Part shown: positions 40,414 to 51,207 of the stretch, one piece after another
Numbering within the stretch: the stretch's first letter is position 1
Layout: each line of letters opens with the position of its first letter
From: Xylocopa sonorina
Lineage: Eukaryota > Arthropoda > Insecta > Hymenoptera > Apidae
DNA: 64,000 nucleotides
Assembly: GCF_050948175.1 (NCBI RefSeq)
Contig: NC_135203.1
Coordinates: forward strand, 3,162,001-3,226,000
Direction: 5' to 3'
Notes under the pieces: generated by a model
Database searches by the model: none
Told to the model about the DNA's origin: nothing
Seen by the model: the letters and a program-made list of their open reading frames with translations, nothing else
Program-made: the position numbers and the translations under genes

Positions 40414-43389
40414 TGATTCAATTTATAATTTTGAGCAAGGCACCATAGTACTCTATTATCTACCATCATTTTGACACTGATCTTTAACATTAATCATTTT
40501 ACGCATACAGTGAAAAAAAGTCTCGCTTTACTCAGTCTAATAATATGCATTCCGCTATATATAAGTTTGAATAAAACATTGCTTTGTCTTCACTGCTGTA
40601 ATGATACATGTCAAAGTAATGCGTTATATACTTTGTAGATGTTAGACCAGCTAAAAAGGACAATCAATCTAGCGGAGGTGGTGGAAGTGCAGGAAAACAA
40701 TTAGGAGGACCGAATAATCAATTTAATTCTGGCAATAATCATTTCAACGCAGGAAATGATTCTTTTAGCAGTGGAAGTCAGAATTATGGAGGGAATTCAA
40801 CTTTTAATCCTAATCAAAATTTTACCTGCGATCCACAACTGAATGATAATCAGAAGGGAAACAACATGCAAAATCGGGGCAGTGGAAATGATCAATTTGG
40901 AGATGGAAATCAGAACAGAGATAATGCAAATGATCAGTTCGGAAATCAAAATCGAAATAATGGGAACGATCAGTTTAATAATTTGATGCAAACTAAAGGA
41001 AATAATAACTTCAATCCAAATAATCAGAATAGGAGTGGTGGTGATCAGTTCAATCAAAACAGAGGTGGCAATCAATTCGGATCAAGTGGGAATCAAAATA
41101 GACCTGGTGGAAATCAAAATCGCAATGCTAATAATCAAAATCAAAGCGGTGGTGGAGGTGGTGGAATGAACAGTGGTGGTAGTGGTGGGAGGCAAAGAGG
41201 TACTAGAGGTGGAAAAAATAGAAATAAAAATAGAGATAATTCGGGTGGAAATAACTTTAGAGATCGTAGTCCTATTAACAGAGGTGGTCGTTTGGATGAT
41301 AAAGGTGGTAGAGATTGGGATCACAAACAAGGGGATAGATTAAGAGGCAATAATTTTGCCAGAGATTCATTCAACGATAGTAATAATCGTTATGAAGATT
41401 TTAAGAATGCTGCTCCCAGAGATATGAATATAAGTTTCAAGTGAGTAAAAAAAAAATAGTTTCATACCATTTTTCTTTTACATATATTGTTACTAACATT
41501 AATACGTTTTCATTTTATGTTCTTTTAAAAGCAATACAAGTACGTCGAGTGAATATACAAATGTAACAACAGATAAAAATGATTGCGAAATTATTGTTGT
41601 TAACAAAGCATTAACGTAAGTGTAAAAATAATTAATTTCATTCTAGAATTGTTAAGCATTTCTCTAATTAATCATTCCAAAATAGGGAGTATGCTGAGAG
41701 CATTGAAATGAGATTGAAAAAAATTGGATTAACAGTTGATTTGTTATTTCCAAATGAAGATGTCCTTCTTAGTAGAGTTCTAGGAAATATCGCGAGTCGT
41801 GGATGTTTATACGCTGTTGTAGTTACACCTATTAATCAAGAACACCATTCCTTAACTTTAAACATTCTACATGGTTTACCTCAAGGCAAGTTTTTTAATC
41901 TTGTTACCAACATTTGTTAAATGTAATTAATTAATATATCTTGTGTTTGTACAGAGCATAGAAATATGTTGGTCGAAGATGCTATTAATTTAATATCGCG
42001 TGATTTTGCTAATTACAAAGCTGGTGGACGATCGGTTCCATTGAACACACCTTTCGCGAATGAACGGCATCCTGATGCTATTCAAGTACTTTTAAACATG
42101 TTAGCTGATAATCATCAACTAACAGTGTTACAGTACGATCGTGTTATAAAATACCTTGAAATTAAGCGCGAGGAGCAAGTACAAGTGGAATTGGGAGATG
42201 CAAAAGATTTACCAACGACAACTACGACGATAACAGTTAGCGATCCGAAACAAGCCGAGTTACAGTCTAGGATACTTAATATTCTCAACAGTAATAAAAC
42301 AAATTCATCTGCGCCAGTACCTAGTCCAGTACCAGCTCCAACTACAACACCAGCACCTGTCCCGCCAGCTACTTGGGGAACAGGTAAAATTTATACAATT
42401 TTGTTATTTAAGTTCGAACAAAATGTAAATAATATTAAATATTCAACAATTTTATGTGTCAAACTTCTATTATTATTAAAGTTGCTGTTAATTGGAACGA
42501 CCCGCATTTTATAAAAGTCAATTACTACATTTTATTACAGAGTGATTTTCTTAGATAATTAAATTTTTGTAGAAAATTTCTTTGGTGGCAAGGAAATGAA
42601 TAGATGTACATACTGTAAGCGTAGTAATATAAGTACTTATATGTTGCGTACTTTTTACTTTTATTATAAAAGTACGATTTACTCGTGAGAAATAGCAGTA
42701 TTAAAAATAGAGAAAGCACGTCATCATTTAAAAAAGTGAAAAGCTAGACCTGTTGCATTGTTGCACTTTTAAAGAGGTCATTATAGGTGTATTTTACGAT
42801 TTTTGGGTCACCTATTTCTTATTATTCCTACCCGAATTTGCTTATACATCCTTCATGAATATATCCAAAGCAAAATCCAATTTTCCAATCGCGCGTATAA
42901 ATTCCTAATGGAAGAAATTTCTAAATAATTTAACGTAAAAGATACGCGCTTTCCGTCTAAGAATTTTTTTAGACAATTTCAGGTAAAATTTTTATATAAA
43001 TATTGAATACGTGGGATGAAAAAAAAACACAAACGAACTTCGTACGCTTTGGGTTTCTGATTAAGTCTTTTTCGTGCGTGTAGTGTTACTGTGCCATAAC
43101 GCAGTGATCAAAGCGAACGAACTTCGAATATATATATATATTGCTGGTATTACAACTGCTAACTTCATGAGTACATCATATTATGCCAGCAGCATCAACT
43201 GCCACCACAGCATCCACAACAACAACTACTACGGGAGTTTCACCGTCACCTCTGCTAAACGATCCGACAGTTCAAAAGGCACTTGACAGTCTGTTGCAAG
43301 GCAATTTGCTCAAAAGCATCGGCGATCAGCAACCGGCTACAACTACAACACCTCTATTTGCTGCTTTCTCAAATATTGGCCGATTTTAA
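39724..43389 (+). CDS. NCOA5: NCOA5-like RNA-binding coregulator: RRM, Gly/Asn/Gln-rich region, anticodon-binding-like domain
   Basis: Six exons (39724-39958, 40639-41440, 41532-41615, 41686-41885, 41955-42383, 43190-43389) give 649 residues. An N-terminal RRM has RNP2 IFVGHL (16-21) and RNP1 RGFGFVQF (48-55). Residues about 80-345 are low-complexity, built of Asn-Gln-Asn-Arg and Asp-Gln-Phe repeats, then RGG-type sequence ending near GGRDWDHK. From 375 comes the class II tRNA-synthetase anticodon-binding-like fold of NCOA5 (ESIEMRLKKIGLTVDLLFPN, LPQEHRNMLVEDAI, with a long helix after it). The end is Thr/Ala/Pro-rich with NDPTVQKALDSLLQGNLLK. In vertebrates NCOA5 is a nuclear receptor coregulator; the fly relative is an RNA-binding protein of unclear role. 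Intron 4 (41886-41954) has a GC donor, CAAG/GCAAGT. The last acceptor (TTATGCCAG, 43189) has a CTAAC branch site about 30 nt upstream. The transcript may read through 42384 to a short alternative end. Confidence 0.88.
40111..40556. mobile_element. Foldback MITE with about 145-bp inverted arms in NCOA5-like intron 1
   Basis: Left arm 40111-40255 begins AGCAGAATACATATTATTAG; the right arm 40411-40556 is its near-perfect reverse complement, both including GACTGAGTAAAGCGAGACTT and AGTACTATGGTGCCTTGCTC. The loop of about 155 bp carries a (TA)n run at 40389-40412. No coding potential; the intron is spliced out, so the insertion is tolerated. Confidence 0.85.
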
Positions 43390-44882
43390 TTAATTTCAAT
43401 TTTATTTATCACACAATGAACAATCAGAGATCTGGATCTCTTTTTTTGTTCATATTCATTCACATCTTCATATGGGAAACAATTTCATTTGATTCATAAA
43501 AACTGTGAAATATTTAATAAGAAATCAGTATACTGACACCGGATTGAATTTAAGAAATAATATTTTAATATTTGGCCCCGATAAAATATTAGCCTGCTTT
43601 TTTTAGGTATATTTTTTAGGTCTTTCCTTTTTAGGTATATTAATACTTGGTTTCATGTTTATCCAATCCTTTCATTCCTGGGAGAGAAATATTTTGATTT
43701 AACAAAACATGTCATACAATACAAATGTTGAAAAATAGAATATTGGAAAAATGTAATGAGTATTGATTGTGAGATCTATATTTCTTTTACATATTTCCTT
43801 CTATTACTATAAAACTAGACAAGATTTCAGTACACCTTAGACATTAACAAGTTTAAAGTATACTTGTATGCTGTACTTCATTGATAACTAAATAGTTTGT
43901 TGTGATAAAATATTTCAGTATGTATCATATTGACTTAGTAATCGACAATTTGATTAAATAATTCCACTGTTTATTATGATCACACATTATACTTGGCTTA
44001 AAATATATATAGAATTGACTACATTGTAATTTTAGTTAATTGCTATGATTGCCTGCTTCATCGCTTTTGTAGTTTTTGTTAGTTTCATAAAGTGATTACA
44101 ATGTGACATTTAATTATGTCTTATTCTAACTGAGATTAATGAGAAAAGAAGCAAACTTTACAACAAACCTTATATGCTTCACCTAATGAAAAAATATACT
44201 ATATATACATATACATGTATGTTAGTATAAAACACTTGGTTTCTTTTATATTAAATTGTAAAATTTACATAAATATATTAACTTTTCTAGTGCATTACTC
44301 TAATCCAATTATTAGAGTATAAATTTTTCTATTTCAATTTCGTTCATTCTTCAAATTCACTTTCTTTGTTATATATTTTTCGAATTTGTATAATAATTAC
44401 ATACATCTGGATTAATTTGAATGATTACACAAATATATTGTGTAAAAAAAAAAGCTGTGCACAGTTCTTTTTAGAAGTTAGCTAAATATTATGTAAACTT
44501 CAATAAAATGTTTTTAGGAATACTTCATGTTTTTCATTAATAACTTAGTACAATGTTGACGCCTTTCTTATGGATCTAAAAAGAAAATAATAATACATTC
44601 ATGAGATTGAGTATAAATTTCAACTGTCAAATACATATTAATTTTATTTTACATACCGTTGCAGCCAAACAGTTAATATGTAGCATATTTGTATATAAAG
44701 CAGTTTTAAGCCATAGATTTAGAAACAGTATTATTAGATAAATAAGCAGGAATTGGATCAGTGTAACAAAGTGAAGTGCTCAAATAAAAGTAGTTTGCAA
44801 GATGTAATAGCATGGTATTAAGGATTTGCAGGTAAGCAGAGCTATAAATTAAAAATTAGTATAAGCAAATTCATTGCAAAAT
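43390..44882. other. Convergent 3' region between NCOA5-like (+) and SMYD4 (-)
   Basis: AT-rich 3' UTR and spacer with many possible poly(A) signals and no protein-like frame on the + strand. On the minus strand, an acceptor (TTTATAG/C at about 44850), a donor (CAACG/GTATGT near 44656) and another acceptor near 44580 suggest that SMYD4 transcripts may continue here. Confidence 0.45.
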
Positions 44883-47201
44883 TTACTTAAATTTACCTAA
44901 ATAATAAGTCTTCAGGTATTGCTCTGCGTGTACAATTTCTTCGCATGGCTGGGATACATTACTATATAGTATGTCAAGTACAGACTTTACAGCATTAATA
45001 TCATACATATTTTTCTCCAATCTTTGTTTGTATGGTTTCAATCTCTCTACTAACTCTTTATTTTTGTTAATAGAACCGATGTGATTTTCCAAGATTTCTT
45101 TATACGTTGGCCAGTCAAACGTACACGCGATGCAGTCGCACTCAAAGAAATAGTCTTGCATTATTTTTTCTCTTCTTTCAGATTTTGTCATATATGCATA
45201 CGAAGCGCCATAATTTGTAAATAACTGATCTCCAGGATGTATTGGTTCTAGCGCACGAGTAATCATCGTCAGCCCTTCAAAATGACGGAATGTATTTGGT
45301 GCACAAGAATGATTATACAAGCTGTGCGTTATATATAAGCCTGAACCTTCTAGAAATCTGTATTCTTGTTGTATCTAAAAAATAAATGTCATGGAAATAC
45401 TATATTTTATATAACTAAGCTTAATAATTAAATGTGTATACATATATATATGCATATAATGATATGTATTATGTGATAAATAAATTACTGAAAAACAATT
45501 AGAAGACATTATAACGCAGGCACGAAACATTAAGCTGCCACAGAATTTTATCTCAGGGTAATTATTAATATTTTTTAATTGGTCCACTTCATATTTCTTG
45601 CAGAAGAAATTAGTCTGTGTGGCCAAGAGGATAGCGGCAAGAGCTGAAATGCAAGCGAAAGCACTGATTCCGATAAGAGGTCTCGTTGTCATGTTGGTAG
45701 CAAGACTCAAAGCAGATCGTGCACTGGTACTGTCTAGTATACCCTCATCTGTAAATCCTGCAGTTCTATTATCTGCAAAAAGAAAAACATTTTATACAAT
45801 CTAGAAATGAACAGTATGTTATAAATTAATGCTTGTTACAGTGTATCCTTATAGACTTTTTGTTCACATTTTATCTATATATTTCTATTTTAGCAGTAGA
45901 ACATTAATGCTATTCCTTTACCTGGATTAGATTCAGCTATTTTCATGTCCGCACGCAGTTCATCCAATTTTTTGCCTTTCGCTGTTACTACAATTACAAA
46001 TCTAATAATTTTGGTAAGCATGCGAATCTTATCTTTATCAACGTTAAGTAAGTTTCCTACTAATGCCATAATCGGACATTCTATGTCATGAGACATTTCC
46101 CAAGCTGACTTTCTACATTTTTCTGAACAATATTGTGCTACAGGGCAGTATGGGCAAGGGATTAAATTATAACTTTGTGATAGGCATTTATGACAATGCG
46201 TATAATATCTGTAATTTGTAATGTGTGTATGTATTAATAGCAATATAGTAAAGTTAACTAATTGTTTACCTTTGTGTATAGAGAATGTATACATATGGAT
46301 ATTCAATAGTCACTGCATCTCCTGGCTTGAATTCTTTTGTAGCTACTAAGTGACGTCCATATTTTTCAGAAAAGCCAATATTGACACCATCACTAGCAGC
46401 AGGAGCCTCTTTACTAGGACCATAAGCTAATTTCAAAGGACCTTCATCCGCTAAGTATCTTGGTTGTGTTTTTTCACTGTCATCTGACATAGACACTTTG
46501 TTACAACTATTAACCGAATCTTCTTTTTCATCAATGGTCAAATTTTTAGTTTTGTCCTCTGAAAGCTTTACATTTCCATTTCTATATCTTACAGTTATAG
46601 CATCACTTGATCTTTCTGATAAACATGTATTCGTAACTGTTCCAGTAGCAATATGATCATCCATTTTAAATTGTAGTTTCTTCTTGATTTCTTCAATAGC
46701 TTTGGCCGCTCTCTCTTTCAATTTATTCCGTTTCTCCTCTGGATAACCAAAGCTTAAAGCACTGTCGATATCTATCAAACATTCTTTAAACATCTGTTTT
46801 CTATACAAAGCAGCAGATCGATTGGCATGGGCGTAAGACTTAAGTTCATTATTATTTGCATACGCTAAACTCATTGTGTAACATTTTATAGCTTCATCAT
46901 CATCACCCATTACAAAATGTTGGTTCCCTAGAAATTTTTAACTAATTTATTAATTAAATAATGAAAAGAAATATATTGATTTGAAATCTAATTTCATTCA
47001 TAAAATATAATTACCTTCCTCTCTGTATTGAATGGAATCGTCTTCATTTTTTACCTCCGGAATTAATTCTGGTAACTGGGAATTCATCATATTTTGTAAG
47101 ATATGTTCAATAAGAACTTCACATTCTTTTTGTGAACCATATCCCGCATGTGACACATTGCTTTGTTTTAAATTCAACACTAATTCCTTAGCTATATCCA
47201 T
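44883..47201 (-). CDS. Smyd4: SMYD4-type SET and MYND domain protein
   Basis: A putative lysine methyltransferase of the SMYD4 branch, where a TPR-like segment precedes a SET domain split by a MYND zinc finger. Exons (minus): 47015-47201, 46270-46927, 45922-46208, 45489-45772, 44883-45374; 635 residues, phases consistent. TPR-like repeats lie at about 62-150 (GNQHFVMGDDDEAIKCY, SYAHANRSAALYRKQMFKEC). The first SET part follows (EKYGRHLVATKEFKPGDAV), then MYND at 287-323 with the C-x2-C, C-x2-C, C-x3-C and H-x3-C ligands. The SET core NHSCAPN is at 493-499, and post-SET CDCIACTFDWP begins at 551. Upstream of the start there is an in-frame TAA. The C-terminus is uncertain: the last codons GKFK contain two donor-like sites (TTTAG/GTAAAT and TTTAA/GTAAAT). 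Using the second, the frame could run about 44 codons into an exon beginning near 44850. Vertebrate SMYD4 is longer. Confidence 0.92.
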
Positions 47202-48371
47202 GTCATGTGCAAGTGCTTTTAAATTTATACTTTAATCTTTTATTATAGTAATTAAATGTATATGTGTATAAAAAGTAAATGTATATTATCCTTTCATTTC
47301 ATGAATACTTTAGATATTTTAATAAGTACTAAAAATATAGTAAATGTTTTAATTAATAAAAAAAATAAAATCCGATTATTATACACTTCTTGAACAGTAC
47401 ATAAGAAGCTATTGAATGGACTGTAGTTAACTATGTACTGGCTGAAGCAAAACTGAGAGGTGAAACTAAAATTACCTCAAGCAAGTTGATGAGAGGGAAG
47501 AAGGAATTGTTCAGCTATGTAACAAGGTTCTAAATTATTTCTTAAATTAAATAAGGTGTAGACTCTATGTGAAAATTAAAGAAATACATACTTTGACTTT
47601 AACATTTTATGTACAAGGAATACTTAATTTTTTTTATTTTTAATCAGTATAATCAATGCAAATAATCCGAAACAATTAGAATGTTTAAAAAAGTAAATAT
47701 ACTATATCTGTCTTATCTATATTTACAGAATTTTATATAATTTTTTTATGGGAACTCATTATTGAAATTATTAAATTTTTTTAAAACATTACTTGCAGAA
47801 ATGAATCTATAGAATTAAAATAGTTTATTAATAATGGAAAATTATAAAAAAGAATTAACTTTATAATTATTTAATGGATTTTGATAATCGTTTTCTTCAG
47901 TCATGTTGCATGAGCACTTTATAACGAGAACAATTTGGCAGAGATCCAAATCTAAAGGTTCTGTTACTAAACTGTTGAAGTTAAAGTACAACCTTTAATT
48001 AGATATATATATATATGTATTATAAGAATTTAAATCTTTATATTAATAGGCAAAATTTAGCACGTAGTATATATCAAGACCTGTATTCTTCTATATAACG
48101 TAAGGATCTACATTATAGAAGAATTTTGTAGTCATTCTATAGGAAGGTAATAATGATATTGAGAAAAGTTATGTTACAAAAGGTGTAATTAAAAAATTTA
48201 TTCAAAGCTCATCACACAATAACAATTAATTAACATGTGCATATGATTTTCTTGTATCCGATATAAATAAAATATGGATTTATAATACATTAGATTAGAA
48301 GACATGAGGCAATAATGCTATTAAAATCTTATTCCGCATTATAAAAGACTTATATTCTGTATTTGACTAGA
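47202..48371. other. Spacer between SMYD4 start and prefoldin 4 end
   Basis: AT-rich; no frame or RNA gene recognised. It should hold the SMYD4 promoter and the prefoldin 4 3' UTR, but no diagnostic element such as a TATA box is convincing in such AT-rich sequence. Confidence 0.5.
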
Positions 48372-49136
48372 TTAATCCTCATCTGCCTCTAAGTTTATAC
48401 GGCTACCAAACTTTGCATATAGCTGTGTTTTTAATTCGGTTATAACATTCTTCAAATCAGCACATTTACTTTCCAAATTTGAGATCTCTTTCTTCTTCTC
48501 TTCTTTAATCTCATCTAAATAACACTACAAGTATGAATGGAAACTGAATTAAAAACAACATTAAATATTTTATCAAAGCTTATTAAACACACTATATGTA
48601 TGATGAACTGATATGAAGAATTATATGATTTACTAATTTAAAAACAAATTGAATAAATTAAAAGTAAATTAAACTGTATATTATAACCAGCAAATATACC
48701 TGAGTCTTTTCCAAATCTTCGTAAATGAAAACTTCCCCAATGTGATATGGAATTTTTGCGTCATCATCTAGAAGAACTATTTCATCGCACGCATCTTCCA
48801 AGTTCTTTAATTCGTTCTACAGAAAACATTATAATGTAATGATAAAACTGTTCATGTCCAAATAAGGCTACTAGTAGGCACGAATTAAATGTTAAATTTA
48901 TTTATACCTGCTTGATTTTTAATTCCTCCTTTAAATCATCCATTTTAGCATTTTGCCTTGCGAATTTATTAATCTTTTGTTGATCTTCATATGTAATATA
49001 AACATCGGAGTCCTATCGTGCAATGTAGGTTATAAAAAAATTGAAACTTTTTTAAATACAAAATATGACTAAAAAAGTAATTTAAATGTACGTGTACCTG
49101 TTGAAATCCAGATTGAACATTCTTTCGCGCTGACAT
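48372..49136 (-). CDS. Pfdn4: Prefoldin subunit 4
   Basis: Beta-type subunit of the hexameric prefoldin cochaperone, which hands nascent actin and tubulin to the CCT chaperonin in the cytosol. Exons (minus): 49098-49136, 48908-49012, 48700-48816, 48372-48524; 137 residues against 134 in human. Diagnostic segments: TYEDQQKINKFARQN (about 19-33), ELKNLEDACDEI, DDDAKIPYHIGEVFI in the beta-hairpin region, and the end TQLYAKFGSRINLEADED. Two coiled-coil helices flank the hairpins, as the family requires. The small first exon encodes a variable 13-residue start. Nothing unusual; a complete and probably functional copy. Confidence 0.97.
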
Positions 49137-49640
49137 GATCGTATTTGATTTTTACGCTATAACTATTTAATATAACGTTTAACACTAATTTAAGTAATAA
49201 TTTAAAAAATATGACGTCAAGCACTCACGATTCACGACATTATCATAAAGGTAATATCTTTAAAAGCGAAATACAGCATAACACACCCGGTTATTGGAAA
49301 CGCAGCCCTAGTGTATTCCTCTTGAAGATGCACTGTGCAATTTATTTATTATTAAAAAACTGTATTAATTCAGCTTTAATTGTAAGTAAAGTCAAAAATC
49401 AAAGACATGGTAATTAATAACTATAAATATTATAAATATTTATTTATAATATTACATATATATATCTATATATGAATATCTTTGTGTTAAATTTAACTTA
49501 AAATATCAATGTTATGTGTCATATCTCGATATTATTACTTTTTAACAATAAAAATTTAACGGACAACTAAAAAAGGTATATCTAAACAGAGAATAGACGG
49601 TGCTCAATTAAAAATACTACTGTACGTAAAAATTTTGTTC
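49137..49640. other. Spacer between prefoldin 4 and tRNA-Gln
   Basis: AT-rich, about 500 bp. It should carry the prefoldin 4 promoter. A 68-codon + strand frame at 49211 has no family resemblance and overlaps that promoter region, so it was not called. Confidence 0.5.
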
Positions 49641-49712
49641 AGGTCCCACCGAGATTTGAACTCGGATCGCTGGATTCAGAGTCCAGAGTGCTAACCATTA
49701 CACCATGGGACC
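49641..49712 (-). tRNA. tRNA-Gln: tRNA-Gln (anticodon CUG)
   Basis: Reading the minus strand, GGTCCCA pairs with TGGGACC to form the seven-pair acceptor stem, with T as discriminator. The D arm carries TGGTGTAATGGTTAGCA (A box). The anticodon stem CTGGA/TCCAG holds the loop CTCTGAA with CTG at positions 34-36. The T arm reads CCGAGTTCAAATCTCGG (B box). Length is 72 nt, no intron, CCA not encoded. All stems pair, so it looks functional. It lies between prefoldin 4 and THUMPD1. Confidence 0.97.
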
Positions 49713-50011
49713 TTGTAGGATGTATTTTAACTTCAAATATTTCATGCACCTAATTAAGAAATAATTTAAAAAATTAACTTGTATCAAGTTTTTTTTCTCT
49801 TTTATCTTTGATAATTTTCGATCCGTTTAAATGTATAAATTAAGAAATATACAGAACCTCTGATACAAAACATTTATTAATACATACTTGTATGTTATAT
49901 GTATTTTTACAAAATAATATACATTATTAAGAAATACAATATAGCACATTCTTAATACTACTTAATATATAACAGTAATAAATTTTTAAATTAAATATTA
50001 ACATTTTTAAA
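49713..50011. other. Short spacer between tRNA-Gln and THUMPD1 stop
   Basis: About 300 bp of AT-rich sequence, probably the THUMPD1 3' UTR. It also forms the 5' flank of the tRNA gene. No further feature seen. Confidence 0.5.
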
Positions 50012-51207
50012 TTAATCTATTGATTCTTTGTTGTTATCAATTGTTTCCTCTGTGACATTTTTATTTTCCTTCGCATCTTTTATATCAAGACTTACATCTT
50101 TTACTTGTTCATTAGGGACATTTTCTTCTTCCTCCTTTGTACCATTTGTGGGTTCTTTCGTATTACATATTTCTAATAAATTGTACTTTCTGAATTTGTA
50201 ATAGTTTGGAGCAACAGACATAAGACAGACACCACGTATCATCTCAACTATTACAGCTAATTCTGGATTCTTTAAATCTGCTTTGTTTCCAGGATTTTTC
50301 TTACTTATTATTTCAGCTAAATCTTCAATCACTTCATCTCTATGTATATTATTGTTACTATGCCGACTGAAATTAAATTAAATTGAAATTTACAAACTTG
50401 TGCTGCAAAGAATCAATAATAAATTATAGCAAATGATTTGAATTTGAATAACATACTTAAATACAATGCTAAATGTTTTTGGCTCTTGGGCAAAGTATTT
50501 TTCAAGCATTACATTTGCTTTTGCTTTAATGTCAGTCATGTTTGCTTTACATACAACTTCGATTGGAAGTAATCTCAATAGAAATCTTGTACGTTGCTGC
50601 TTTGTTTTATTTAATTCTGTGATAATTTTAGTAACTAACTCCAAAGGGTTTGTTAATGTGCTCCTTATAAATACCACATTTTTCACACCAGTATCAACTA
50701 CCTGCAAGAAAAATGATAAACATTTAATATGTTCAACTATACGAAAAGAAAAAAGATAAAAATATATTTAATAAGTTTACTTGAAATCTTCTAGCATTTA
50801 CTGGTTTCGAATATTCTGTTTTTAACACATCAAGTTCTTTATTCAAAGCAGTTGAAATATCATCTTCTTCATCATTTTCACTGACAGAATCATCTTTTTC
50901 TCTTACAGATTCGTTTTTACTCTCATTATTAGTGTCCTTGAATTTAAAAGTGAATTTGACATCCTTGCATTTATGCGTATCCCTATATTATCATTGAATT
51001 CTAACATACCTTTGTGATATCTGGTCCATAAATCTCGTCGGCAAATTCATTAAGTATTTTATAAGCATCGCGTACACATTCCTTCTCAGAAAAATTACAT
51101 GTACATAGAAAACCTTTCATGCCTGGTTCCAAATTGAATTGTTTATGTTTCTTCTGATTATATCCATGATTTTGAAAAAAGTTTCTTTTCCGTTTTTGAA
51201 AGTTCAT
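50012..51207 (-). CDS. THUMPD1: THUMP domain-containing protein 1 (Tan1-type tRNA acetylation adaptor)
   Basis: Binds tRNA through its THUMP domain and delivers tRNA-Ser/Leu to the acetyltransferase NAT10 for ac4C12 formation (known for human THUMPD1 and yeast Tan1). Exons (minus): 51010-51207, 50781-50936, 50457-50701, 50366 down to 50012; 317 residues. Recognisable segments: PGMKGFLCTCNFSEKECVRD near 29-48, an acidic linker, TGVKNVVFIRSTLTNPLELV around 122-141, and RTRFLLRLLPIEVVCKAN. NNIHRDEVIEDLAEII and KNPELAVIVEMIRGVCLMSV follow, ending the THUMP fold at RKYNLLE. The tail is acidic and lysine-rich. Intron 1 is only 73 nt and ends in AAG rather than a pyrimidine-AG. N-terminal basic stretch KRKRNFF could help nuclear import. 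Start ATG at 51207 is the first in the frame. Confidence 0.95.

Noticed and set aside
40797..41330. Minus-strand Ile/Thr-rich frames (92 and 82 codons)
   Set aside because: Antisense shadows of the repetitive Asn/Gln/Gly-rich NCOA5-like exon.
42384..42514. Read-through extension of the NCOA5-like exon as the true C-terminus
   Set aside because: The extension is Leu/Ile/Lys-rich intron-like sequence following a good GTAAAA donor, and a downstream exon restores a family-like Ala/Thr/Pro tail in phase. It may still be a minor isoform.
47032..47235. 67-codon + strand frame
   Set aside because: Antisense to the first SMYD4 exon.
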